Below, piece after piece: positions 45,158-56,425 of a DNA stretch of 64,000 bases. The stretch's first letter is position 1, and each line of letters opens with the position of its first letter. The notes beneath the pieces are model-generated. The model was not told the origin of the DNA, made no database searches, and was given only the letters and a program-made list of their open reading frames with translations. The stretch comes from Microglena sp. YARC (lineage: Eukaryota; Chlorophyta; Chlorophyceae; Chlamydomonadales; Chlamydomonadaceae). The translations under genes and the position numbers were made by a program. The stretch is from the NCBI GenBank assembly GCA_022414725.1, contig CM039467.1, positions 12,256,491 to 12,320,490 of the forward strand, in the 5' to 3' direction.

Positions 45158-45800
45158 ACAGACAGGGCAAGTCCCTTTAGCCTATTGGGCCTACCCCTGG
45201 ACTGTAACATACATACATACAGTGAGCAACCTGAAGGCTGTTAGTCCATGGGATAAAAATAAACGAAAATTACATGAAGTCGCGGAGTGTGTCTCAAGCC
45301 CGAACACAGCCACGTATATTGGAAGCGCAAAAAATGACACAAATGCGGATTGGTCGGAACTCTCCCAACCATTTTATTGGTTGGACCACACTGTAATAAT
45401 ACGACTTCAGAAATGTAGATAGGGTGCCTATACAACACATGATCTAGCGACATATAATCTCACATTCTCACTTGGCTATGCCTCCCCCAGCCTCTGCTGG
45501 GGAATGATTCAAACTGCTTAGGGCTCAGTAGTGAGTCGTGAGCCAACTGACCCACCTAGGTGATATCTCAATAAACAGCTTCGGCTTCCTCTTGGTTAGG
45601 TATCCTACCTTTAAAAGGACCAAGCAAGCCTGCAAACAACAGGGGTTCGAGCACCCTCCAACTATCCTTGTATGTATGTATGTTGCAGTCCAGGGGTAGG
45701 CCAAATAGGCTAAAGGGACTTGCCCAATCGTGATAGGAAGGACTACGAAAGAAAAAGCATTGATTAACTGAACCCCAAACAACGTTTTACTGACGGGGGT
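45158..45800. repeat. Two family R copies, opposite orientation
   Basis: A minus-oriented fragment lies at 45158-45216 and a full plus copy at 45681-45800. The latter starts after (GTAT)n with CAGTCCAGGGGTAGGCC and includes CTAAAGGGACTTGCCCAATC and a TGACGGGGG-containing end. Between them no gene was seen. Confidence 0.6.
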
Positions 45801-46244
45801 TCTGAGTTCGTGCTACAGTGATCCTTTAATTATACAATATGATTATCTTTATTGCCATCCCTTGCGCATGAAGGCTAATGCTAGATAATTGTGGAAGTCG
45901 CAGAGACCTAGCTACACATGGTGCTGCAATGTTGCGAATGACACCTTTGCTGCTTCTCACACACCATTGTACAGGGCCAAGTTGAGAACACAAGCAAGGA
46001 TACGTGCTCATGTCCGCAGACACCATATTCTACATCATGAAGGAACATGTACAGATCAGCAAAAGAAAGGCTAAAAACTGCTTTATTAAGCCACGCGAGG
46101 CCGAGGGATGAACATTCGTGAGCCATGTAGACGAGATGAGCCACAGCTTGAATCCATGTCTTGGTGTAGAAGAATCTTTTTACGCTTGGGCCATATGTCC
46201 CTAGGGACTTGGCTTGCCTGAGCTATGCGACCTGGAGGATTGGG

Positions 46245-46398
46245 TTACTTGAGCAATGACCTTGCCAGGTGCTCCTTGGCTGATGCAAAAGCGCTTGAGA
46301 ACGTCTGCCCCGTAAGAGGGGCACTAGCTCCCTCACCTTCTGACCCCCGCATCGTCACACGGGCAGAAACTAGCGCGGGGTCTGTCTCCAAAATGACT
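46245..46398 (-). CDS. COPZ exon 5 (terminal)
   Basis: The acceptor CGTGAGCAG leads to [18 protein letters not shown], a short acidic linker and the amphipathic C-terminus with TAA at 46247-46245. The [12 protein letters not shown] segment aligns with the plant GAPLSEQT region. Confidence 0.95.
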
Positions 46399-49300
46399 CT
46401 GCTCACGAGGGGAAATGGATAATAATGTTAGCACTGCAAGCACTTGGGCCATGAACTTCAGAATATTGTGGGAAACTTGATTTTGGCAGAAGATTGGATA
46501 ATGCTGGCAGGATTCACCCGTCTATAGCTGTCCAGTTGAGTCAGTTAGTTAGATAGCGTAAAGCCACCATAACCCCCATGGTCTATCCACGGGGTATATT
46601 GTATGGTACTCGTGACTTTCCTTAACTTACGAGTCTACTTGTCTCATGTAACGACTACCTCCAGACCTATACCGAGTCTTCTCCTTATCATGAGAATGAT
46701 GACAACTGTACAAGCGATCACAACTCTGTCTTATGCACTGATGTTGCTGAATGAATTAGGGGAGGTAGTTGACCAGTGCTGAACAAGTATAATTGATACG
46801 ATACAAAAAGGGCAAACTCCACCGGAATCGATTAAATTGTATGACCCTATCAGTGTATTGAAGAGCTGAGTGGGGTGGGGTAGAGAAATCTGCCTAGAAG
46901 GATACACAGGGACAAAGGCAGATTGTGTTGGCATCATGTGGCCGTGACTCACCCTCCGTCAATAATCTCGTCTATGGCCAGAAGAATGAGATCCAGGTTT
47001 TCGAGGACTGTCTTCTTCTCAACTTGTTGCCTGTTGAGGACCAATGAGTGATTCAGTCAGTCACGCACTTATGCCTACATATTGAGGTCCAGCAAAAACA
47101 CTGGCAGGAGCATGCTACACTAACACAATCTACAGCAGCCTGCTACCTGAGGTGGAACCAATAGCCCGGAACAATACCAACACTCAGCAAGTCCCAAACC
47201 CCTCTCGGTACACCAAGCACCTACCTTGCAGCAACATCATTGCGTCATACCCCACCTTGAATAAAACCATAGTTTTCTTTTCACCTACGAGCAGCAGCTT
47301 CTAGGCAGCTCCCTGAGCCAGCCACTAGGCTAGGCCCCAAGATGTTGACTGTTCTGGACGGTGGATTTTGTCAGCGTCCAGAACAGAAGCTGAGAGAATA
47401 CACTGTCCAGACACACTAGGTTGCATCAGCTTAAGCTGAATAGCCAGTCAGGGGAGCTGGCTAGAAGCTGCTGCTTATAGCTGGAAAGAAAAATGGTGTC
47501 ACAAACCCCGACACCAAAGCTACTTCCTGTGATAGCATTTGACCTAACAGGGTACAGGCACCACTGTTTCATTTTTGGGCTACTCATGGCAGCTTCCCAC
47601 CAGCTCCATTAGCCAGCCACTGGGGCAAGCCCCAAAGATTTCAGCTGCATTTGAATGCCTGTCATATCAGCTTTCAGACGCACTAGCTAGCATCAGGCTT
47701 GGCCAAATGACAGGGAAAGCGAGCAGCCTTGAAGCTGCTATGCGTAGCCACAAAAAGAAACAGTGACAGGCACCCCAACTTACGAACAAGCAAATAAAGC
47801 TAGGGTCGTTGTTTTGATAAGAAGATAAGTGAACCACATCCAACAGCTTCAAAAACAGGCTTCAAAATTACTATTGAGGTTGGAGCACCACCAACCCAAA
47901 ACAATGAAAACAGTATGAACTGTTCATATTAAAATATCTGCATTTAGATTGCATGATTTGTGATGAATACTTTTAGCTGTTTGTATGTTATTATGAATGC
48001 TACAGACCAGGGGGTAGCTAACTAAGGCTATATAATGGACTTGCCAAACCTCAAATAGTCAATATAATTATGGACTATCAGGAGGGGCTAGATTAAAAGG
48101 TGCTTGTTGGCCTGGTCCCCAACAAATCACATGAGCACGACGGAGGACCTGCACTATGAAGTACTATATAGAGAATTTAACTTCTGTGTTCTTAATCACA
48201 CTTTGTTCTCAAATAGTTATAGCATCACACATGATTAAATAGCTAGCATGGTCTAGAAGAGCACAAATACATCAGATGGCATTAATACCTGACCAATGGT
48301 CTCATAAATATAGCTCTATCTCAAACCAGTTGCTTTCCAAAAGTTCAGAAGTTATCTGATCGATGAATGAATTGAAGGACTGCCTACATCTAGATACCAT
48401 GTTCCCCTGAATCTCTGTTCCTGCATGACCTCAAATACCTACAGAGATAGTGCACCTCAACTACATCAGGGGTTGCTTTTTGGGAGCTAAGGGTTACTAA
48501 ACCTGTGCTACAAAATATCTGGTGCTGACTCAGATAAGTGTTCTTGGAATCAAGGTTACATCGCGCCAACACGCCAATGCACAGACACACACAAGCACAA
48601 CAAATGCACACCACGGCAATTAGGAGGATTGTGTTTGACAAGAGCTTAGCACCAGCTTAACAAGGCTGGAGGTCATATGGAGCGATCGACCTGATGTATT
48701 CACAAGGGTGCACATCTGATCTCTCCCAGTCTCAGCTCCCAAGATTAAAGCTATAATGCACAATAGCACACGTACAAGGCATTGCTGTAGAGTTCAACAG
48801 TTATGATCAAACAGGTATTTAGGTACAAATGAAAGTGGTGGTGCAACTGATGTTACCCCCAGGATGCTGTAGGAGTGTCTAAATAAAAAAACAGGAAGAG
48901 GGTTCAGCACTCTCATCACATCCATACCTGAGCAACACAGACACAGACTCAAAGAATGCTTGCAGCACTGCGTACAAGATGAGCTCATTGTCATCCTGAG
49001 AGCCGGTCACATAGAACATGAGATCTCCCACGTACTTGTAGACCGCGATGTTATCGTCAAACAGCACAATTTCAGCTGAAAGAAGCATGCCAGGGGATAG
49101 ATTGAATTGGCTTAGTTCAGCATGAGGAGCGTAGGCAGAGACTCGTGCATAGAGATGGGAAGGTGCAGCGGAAACAAGTACGTTTCTCGACCGACGTTCG
49201 ATACAGTGCTCACCTTCTTGTCGGGCATTGGCCCGGCTAGTCTTGTTCCACAAAGACTTTTCGAAGCTGCTTTGCGTTGAAACTGTGGGCCTACGCAGCA

Positions 49301-49463
49301 TACAACGAACACAAGTTGCTGCAACAGATCAACAAGGAAGCTCTTTCATCTCATAACCTCACCAATCTTTCGAGTAGTATTTCACAGCTATACGTCTTCC
49401 CTCAGAATCGAGGAGCAAGATGTTCTTGACCACGGGGCACGTAGGATCTTGAATCAAGGTCAT
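46245..49463 (-). CDS. Coatomer subunit zeta (COPI coat), gene overview, 5 exons
   Basis: Exons (minus strand) 49463-49363, 49290-49214, 49075-48928, 47030-46953 and 46398-46245 splice at GT-AG sites with matching phases to 558 nt: 185 residues and TAA. That length is normal for COPZ (about 177-185). Family features in order are [84 protein letters not shown] and the C-terminal [12 protein letters not shown]. It is a longin-fold subunit of the COPI coat acting in Golgi-to-ER vesicle transport. It is the one clearly intact host gene here. AATAAA lies about 160 bp after the stop. Confidence 0.95.
46953..47030 (-). CDS. COPZ exon 4
   Basis: After a 1.9-kb intron, the acceptor CTCAACAG leads to [18 protein letters not shown] then IDEIIDGG. 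The donor GACGGAGG/GTGAGT is in phase 2. Confidence 0.95.
47265..47500. mobile_element. hAT-like MITE family I, diverged copy (COPZ intron-flanking)
   Basis: It carries the family I body: CTACGAGCAGCAGCTTCTAG, GCAGCTCCCTGAGCC and, near the right end, GGGGAGCTGGCTAGAAGCTG then CTGCTTATAGCTGG. Outer ends (CATAGTTTTC and AAAAATG) are diverged and no target duplication was confirmed. It lies upstream of COPZ exon 4, in intron 3. Confidence 0.65.
47562..47765. mobile_element. hAT-like MITE family I, intact copy
   Basis: 204 bp, starting CACTGTTTCATTTTTGGGCT and ending AGCC...AAAAAGAAACAGTG. Exact 8-bp target duplication ACAGGCAC at 47554-47561 and 47766-47773. Inner termini contain CTTCTAGGCAGCTCCC-like sequence and its inverse. 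It lies in COPZ intron 3. Confidence 0.85.
48000..48135 (+). repeat. Family R repeat in COPZ intron 3
   Basis: CAGACCAGGGGGTAGCTAAC, then ATGGACTTGCCAAACC, CAGGAGGGGCTAGATTAAA and GGTGCTTGTTGGCCTGG. It resembles the copy at 9894 more than the one at 12916. Confidence 0.5.
48928..49075 (-). CDS. COPZ exon 3
   Basis: The acceptor CTTTCAG leads to [16 protein letters not shown] then [18 protein letters not shown], the longin core. The donor TTGCTCAG/GTATGG is in phase 2. Confidence 0.95.
49214..49290 (-). CDS. COPZ exon 2
   Basis: The acceptor TGCTGCGTAG precedes GCCCACAG. It encodes [20 protein letters not shown] then NARQE, with donor AAGAAG/GTGAGC in phase 1. The next CAG, eight bases further on (CCCACAG), is out of frame and not used. 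Confidence 0.9.
49363..49463 (-). CDS. COPZ exon 1
   Basis: The start ATG (49463-49461) gives [14 protein letters not shown]. An upstream in-frame extension exists, but this start matches the family. The donor AAAGATTG/GTGAGG leaves phase 2 (TG, completed by G to Trp). Confidence 0.9.
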
Positions 49464-51057
49464 TTTACTAGATATGTATTTGTCTATACCTCGGACCGAT
49501 ACACCTGCCTCGGACCTGCTCGTGACTGGCCTCGTCAACTCGCGCTCGTACTGCCTCCCAGTAAACCCCACCACTGATACAACCCTACGCGACCCTACGT
49601 TGACCTTCGGAGCATGCCCATGAGCCTGCGCCTGCGCCCCCAGGGAGCCAATACATCAAATACCATTACAGTTAGTTCATATCAGAATGGTGAGAAGCTC
49701 TGGCGTACAAACTCCGAACATAGCACTCTGTCTCGAGGTTGGGGGGCCAACTCGAAACAGAAAACTCGTATGTTCGATGAATAAAGCACTGACGAGGTAG
49801 GAAGTTCGGGATCTTGTCTGCATGGGAAATACAGATCTGGAGGACAAGTAACTAGATAGGCAAGCAACAGAAATTAGAATTTCAGCTGGGATAGCAACAG
49901 CCACAAGTGAATAATATTGAGGTAGAAGCAGCATCAAGATCGAAGGCCATGAGGACCACAAGGGGGTTGATGCCGAGTACAGGTAGGAGAGGAGATGGGG
50001 AAGGGGGGGGAAGGGTTCAAGAATCATGGGTAGTAACAACGGTGTATCAATGGTTTTGCATCAAGAAATTGATATATTTTCAAAGGCTTTTTGAGAAAAA
50101 AACGGTTGGAATTGTTTTGCTCTTGGTGGAGCTAGCCTGCAGGACTATAGCAGCCATGTACCCAAGATTATGTTGAGATTTTGAAACAAACCAATGGTGC
50201 TGAACGCAATATGGAGTTTGGGGATGTCAGTTGATGAAACCCAATAAAGGAGCCCTTGGAGCACTTGTTTGTTGTAGTTGATGAATGGATAAATGAATTC
50301 ATTGCTGCCCTGGCCCTTATGCATCCTGCACAAGTAGAAGGCACTAGAATATCTGTTTTTTATAATCAGTGGCAAATGGTAAGAGCGTATAGTCATGGTG
50401 CCACTCCGAGAGCTGTTTTTCTTTTTCTGATTTTCTCGATGCTTATTTCCCTCTGAGATACCCCAGGATTGTACACGAGCACTGCCGTACTTTGGAAGTT
50501 TGGCACACAATGTCTAAACAGCCATTCTAAACACCAAAAGTGAAAGCTTGTGAACAGTGGGCTGTTATCACATTCTGTAAATACTTGAATGGTAGTGAAG
50601 GCCAAGTATCGCACTATCGCACCCCTGTCCTCACTACCTACTTACTGCATTCTTTTCCAGCTTTTTGTGGAGATGCTGGCTGTGCCATGGATAATTACTA
50701 ATCGCCAGTTGCATACATGAAAAGTTTCCTGGTGAAAGGGAGGTTGGATGCTTCATGACTTCTGGTGATGTGAGTATTCTGGTTGCTTGTGATGATACTG
50801 TCACAGTCCTGACGTAGTTCAAGGCAGAAGAGAGGAGCACATGCCCAACTAGCCTCTCCGTCACACCTCCGCAGCCAGTCTTCACTGCCCATCTGATGGG
50901 GCACAGAACGGTTTTATGACTGCTAGTGGCATAGCCGCAGAGGCTCAAAGTGGCAAAATGCGGCATCCCCAAATAGGTGGAGATTGGAGGGATATACTAT
51001 CAGAGCAAAAGTCATACATTTTGTATTCTCGTCATCAGGGAGCCTACATGTATGGGG
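49464..51057. other. Region upstream of COPZ, no further gene seen
   Basis: It presumably contains the COPZ promoter and 5' UTR (49464 onward), but no TATA box or other site was identified with confidence. Open frames here do not match families I know. Confidence 0.4.
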
Positions 51058-51065
51058 CAAGGTGG

Positions 51066-51270
51066 CATAGTTTTTCTTTCCAGCTACAAGCAGCAGCTTC
51101 TAGGCAGCTCCCTGGCTCATCCACTGGGCTCTGCGCCGAGCTTTCAACAGGTGTAGAATACTGATGACGTCAGCGGCCAGGTGCGGTAGAATGAGTTAGG
51201 TTTGGCTGGATAGGCAGGCAGGGGAGCTGCCTCGAAGCTACGGCTTGTAGCTCAAAATATTAACTGGGGG
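51066..51270. mobile_element. hAT-like MITE family I, third copy
   Basis: 205 bp starting CATAGTTTTTCTTTCCAGCT, with CTTCTAGGCAGCTCCCTGG and the inverted GGGGAGCTGCCTCGAAGC near the right end. Target duplication CAAGGTGG at 51058-51065 and 51271-51278. The right terminus is more diverged than the left. Confidence 0.8.
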
Positions 51271-51278
51271 CAAGGTGG

Positions 51279-54200
51279 GGCAAAGTGTCGAATCCGGTCA
51301 TAACGGCTCATCGGGGACCGGGTCGCCGCTGAGCCAGCATACACAGATTTTTTTTAAATGGTCCCGTTCGATATCTATGGACCATCAACGCTAAATGATC
51401 TGCAAGAGAAAATTACACTCTGGTAGTATTTAGGTGTGAAAGACCAAGTCTCGAGCAAGATCGTCGGGCCAAGCGTTGATCGCAGTTCGCTGATATCCTT
51501 ATGGCAGGGTGAAAAGTAGAAGATGGTTTGCTAGTCAAGGTGTGGGAGACCAACTCGTGCTCAACGTTGTCAATGAACTTCTCCCCCTCTCTAACGATTT
51601 GCGACAAGATACAGCGCATGCCATAGGCAGATCTTGCCTAGCACTCCTGGATCTATGCCATTTTGTTTGAGTTGGGCCGACAAATTGATACGTGTAAAAT
51701 TGCTAAGGGAAATTAAAAAATAATGGTGGCTGGTATCTGAAACTGTATGCTGAGGTGGGTGTTATATATTTCTGCCAAGCAAAGTAGCATGTGTAGGTCC
51801 TGTTTAGCAGTGGGCTACCACTGGACAGTCAAAAGGATAGGATACACTCAGAAGTGTTGTTGCGCAAGCAATAAAATGGCAAAGCATACTGCACTGGACC
51901 CCCTACCTAACCTCACCCCCACTGGTGGTGTTCAGAGTTACCCAGCTTCGTTCCGTAAGCCACATGAGTACTGGGGGCTCAGAATAAGTCTGAAAGCAGT
52001 GATCAAGCTAGATTTGGGCGGTTGAGGGTCGGATCGATACTTGTGAGTGCTTGGTGAGCGAAACAATGTTTTGATTGGTTTATCAGTGATAGTATGAAGA
52101 GATCAGTGCAATATGTTTTGATGGTACAATTTATACGACCATTTAATGTTACTGCCGCTGATGGCAAGCAGTCTTGATGGATGGAGCCATGTACACAATT
52201 GTAAGTAAGCCATATCGGGAGGACAGGTGCAAAACTGGGTAATACCTGTACATATAAATCTGTGAGTCAGCAATTCACCATGAAATCCCCAATTAAAATT
52301 GCTGTCGAATATGTATGTCGAATATGTGACTGTTAGTGGGCACCGTGTGTGTGACATGGCCTCTGTTAAACAAGGTTGACTACTGGTTTTTCGGTGGTAT
52401 CCCCCTTCACGAGCAATGTCCGATTAGTCCCCTATCGGCAGTTTAAACAGGAAATTTGCAATGTCTTTACATCGCACCTTGGTGCTACTTGAAGCCTTCA
52501 ATTGCTCAGAATTGTAGCGCCACGGTGCTACTGGGGGAGAGAAGATAAACGAGAACATAGCACCGCGGTGCCACTCGATTGCATTCATTTGCTTGTTATT
52601 AAATTACATGGTAGTTGTAGTTATGTAGCAACTCAATGACCATAAACCCTAGCGTCTAAACCATTCCAAAATGGAATCTCAATATTTAGTTAACCAGTAC
52701 ATAACATGTCATTATTAGTGAATCAGGTACTCTGACGACTGTTTGGGTAATCGCAATTCTTATGCTGGGGACAAGGGACTCTTTGATTGAACATGCCAAC
52801 AAGTGCTTGAATTGTACACGGTGGCTGTTGATTGTGATTCGAGCTGCGTGTTGATTGACCGTGGGGTCGAGGTGTGAGTATCCTGGAGTAGTTTTTCAGG
52901 TGCAGAAAAGGTTTCAGGGGTTATCCAGGTTTATGGACGAGGTTTACACTGTCAGGTCACTTCGAGCTGTTTGAATCTTGAATTGATGCTTGGAGGAGAT
53001 CTGGGCAGTGCAGTAGCACTAAGGGGCTGTGGCAGGACAGTTATGGAGCACCGCGGTGCTACTAAGCACCAGGAAATGGAAGGCTGGTCAGTTACGTAGC
53101 GTCGTGGTGCTACTTGGGGGTGACAAGCTGGTCAGTTGCGAAGGATAGCCCAGCTGTGCTACTTTGGGTTACTGAAGGTAGCCAAAAAGGTACCTCGTGT
53201 AGCTCTTCCAAAACACCCAACTCCCTTATGTTGCTCAACTGCTACAGGTTACACCTTTAAAAAAACTGTATATCGGCAGCATCCCTTAGATTGCCCACTC
53301 CATTGATAACAAGCGTGCTGCTTGGACTTGTACGAACCTCCAACATCTACATGAACCAAACGCATGCAGTGATCCACTCACTGACTCACTTCATCTTGAA
53401 CTAGAACTTGACCATGTATAGTTATCTCCAGCCTGTATGGCTGCCTCTAGCAAGCAAAGCATGATGATCTATTGGTGTTTGCCAGGCGTACCGATCAGAG
53501 AAACTAAGGTTACATGCAATGGCAACACACCAAGTCTGGTGGTGTTCAGCGAGATACCATAATACGGCAGGGATTAAAATTTAAAGGTCCTTCGAGGTCC
53601 ATGTAAATTATAATCTTGGTACGTGCCATATAATTGAAGGAATTCAAACACATGTTAATTTGCTTGGGGGTAAATTCCCAGCCAACAATACAAATTTCCG
53701 AGAATGCAAAAAGCTCCGTCCTAAAGTATTGTTATAACTAATCCCCAGTCCCCAGCAAATCATAGTGATACGGCGGAATTAATTACTACAGGAGTATTGG
53801 CACATGATAAATTAAGTTCACGTTTTTCATCGGACTTTTGGTGTAAGTTATCACATATTTCCATCCTTGAAAGATGCAGGTTTATTCTCATTCTCATATT
53901 ATAACCACAATCGCCAGTACTAGGTTTTATTTCCAGCTTCTCAAAAAGTACCTCCCTTTCTTCTGAATACAAGGCTCATTCCATCATAAAGTGCATCTTG
54001 TCTTCAACAAGCTCCCCTGCATGGATAATAGAATCACAGCATCTGCAAGATTTTTTAGGTCGAGAGGTACCTCGGTTCCATCTACCAGACCCAACGTTCA
54101 AACTATGTGCAAATAAACGTACCCCTCAACTGTAGGGCCTTGGCAGCCCTTAAGACTCAGGCATTAGCTTCGTTTGGTTTGCTATTTTTGACTACCGCAT

Positions 54201-55531
54201 ACTGTCCTAAGATGATGATTAGGCTAGCCCGTGCATAACTTCCTGCTGGTGAAACTCATGAGGCCTCACTGCTGTAACATAAACAAACAGCCACCCGGTG
54301 ACCGGTATTTTTAAGGTGTGAACATCCCATACATGTCTAGCCGTGCCTAGCTGTGTGTCACACATCAGCTACTCGAACTTGCGTACGTGTTTCACTCCGC
54401 TACAAGCTCCTCTGGTCAACGATTGGTTTCAGATACCGACACTATGAACCAGATACCTCTGCAACAATTGATCGTTTACAGGCCTGCTGATTTCGAAGCT
54501 TTGTTTTTCGCGTTCGTACGATATTCAGAAGATTGCGAATGCGACCCTGACCTGCAGCTAGCAAGTGTTGCGCAGCGGGCGAAGTTGGTCCAGAGCCGAA
54601 TGGTTGCAAACCTGCCAGGACGATAAACCTGGGGAGCGCAAAAAAGCAGGGCAGTTCTGTCTGATAGGAGAAAAGGGCAGCGGGCAGTGTTGGCGCAAGT
54701 TGACTCCCGCAGAGAGGCTTAGGTAAGTGGTAGGATGCCTTCTCCTTGTGAAAGCCTGTTCCCACAGCACCCTTTGTCTTGCATCCTCCCATCCTATAGT
54801 GGCCCTCTCATCCCTCCAGGCACTCTGCGCCCTGGTTATCGCTCTCATCTGCTCTTACAGCTAAGTAAGCTTCATATCACTTGAGCTTGGAGACAATTCT
54901 TATCAAATGAAGATATTTTTTTCCCTGACTGGTTACTCCCCTGCACACGGCACAGCAGAGAACTGCACATAACAGCCTTACACAAGACACATGGTGACAT
55001 GTCGAATATGAACGTTGGCAAACAACTATTTGCCCCACACACCCATGGCATCACACATTCGGCGCATGTGTAAGTTAGCCTTGGACGGTCTTCCTATCTC
55101 AGAAGCTGTACGACTGTGCATGCGTGTAGCTCTCTCCAAACAAGACTGCTTCTGTGCACAAAGCCATGAGCCGTAATCTTGTCCCAGAACAAAAGCGTGG
55201 TGGCAGCAGTTCATGCCCCTCCACAGCTGTAACATATCATCCTGAGAGTCTTATCAAATAGAGCAGCTGGGGTATCCCTGGAATCAGAGTTAGCTATGAA
55301 GCGCAATTTCCACGAGCATTTGACTGAGTGCCATCCATCGCCTGTTGCACAGCCCCCCCCCCCCCCCCTCCCCCTCCCCCCCCCCCCGACACACACACAC
55401 GCACACGCATACGCATGCACACACGTACACACAGAGGCAGGGAGGGCATGGCTGGGTGGATGGGCGCCAAGATACAAACAAATGAATAATTGACAACACA
55501 TCCTCTGCCATACATGGTTGTGTCGGGCAAG
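51279..55531. other. Gene-poor 4.2-kb region
   Basis: No supported gene was found on either strand. Between 52470 and 53160, six variants of a palindrome close to GTAGCACCGCGGTGCTAC occur. A C-rich and CA-rich tract lies at 55352-55432. Frames such as 54387-54626 match nothing I recognise. Confidence 0.4.
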
Positions 55532-55539
55532 CTGCAATG

Positions 55540-55740
55540 CAGTGCTTTTCTTTTCAGTTACGAGCAGCAGATTCTAGGCAACTCCCCTGACTGGCTATTC
55601 AGGCAAACCTAACGCAACCTTATGCACATTGAAGCTGATACAACCAGCAGTTCAGAATTGCTGAGATATCTGGATGTAGCACAGTAGTTGGCTCAGGGAG
55701 CTGTCTCAAAGCTGCTAAAAAGCTAAAAAGAAAAGCCATG
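55540..55740. mobile_element. hAT-like MITE family I, fourth copy, upstream of VWA gene
   Basis: 201 bp starting CAGTGCTTTTCTTTTCAG and ending AAAAAGAAAAGCCATG. Octamers CTGCAATG (55532-55539) and TTGCAATG (55741-55748) match at 7 of 8. It ends 265 bp before the VWA gene start codon and may lie in its promoter. Confidence 0.8.
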
Positions 55741-56005
55741 TTGCAATGAGCCTTCTAAGATACTGGAATAAAGCCCCAAGTGTGAATGTAGCAACCTTGT
55801 GTATGCAACAAACTGGATACAAACTCATCCCACCTTTCTGCTCCCACACACCCACAGCCATTACCAGGAGTGCTCCCACAAGTGCAGGCTGCACACTCCT
55901 TTGTGATAGGCAGCAGAGCAGGAGCAGCCCAATTACCTGTGCTACTTCGTTCGCGCTGCTTAGTGTTTCGCAGCGGAGCAGCAGCAGGCCCGTGCAGGCA
56001 GTACC

Positions 56006-56425
56006 ATGTACAGCGCTCCCCCCTATGACTTCGGCTCCAATTCCCGTCGTCCTACTACGGGAATGGCGGCCATTGAGGAGGGCCTGGAGTCACTGTCCAA
56101 TGATATGGCAAAGCTCGGTATGGCACAGCAGGTGGAGGACAAGCTTGACTTGATGCAAAAGAACCTGAATGAACTGCGCCTCCGAATGGGCTCTTTGACC
56201 ACCAATGCTTCTCCCAAGAAACCAGCTCAGCCATCTCCCTCCTCCTCCACCTACAATGGGCTCTCCACTTCTGCCATCTCCCTTGTGTCCCACGCCCACG
56301 GGCGTGAGCGCAGGGCTGAGCGTGGAATCGGCAAGCGTGAGCTGCAGGAAGCTGTCAAGTACGGGCGCAAGGAGAGGGCAAATCCTGGAAGGGAGGGAAG
56401 TACCAGGTGGAGGTACACACACAAG
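56006..56425 (+). CDS. VWA gene exon 1
   Basis: ATG 56006 begins [20 protein letters not shown]. Residues 20-60 form a likely helix or coiled coil ([17 protein letters not shown]...[12 protein letters not shown]). A Ser/Pro-rich linker and basic [19 protein letters not shown] follow. The donor CACACAAG/GTAGGC is in phase 0. An echo of this donor lies at 56543 (TACACACACAAG/GTGAGG). Confidence 0.8.

Noticed and set aside
48390..48641. 83-residue minus-strand frame in COPZ intron 3 with a hydrophobic start
   Set aside because: It lies between proven exons on the same strand, with no family match and no splice or start support.
54387..54848. Overlapping frames on both strands as a gene
   Set aside because: No recognised motif, no splice sites supporting extension, and equal plausibility on both strands.
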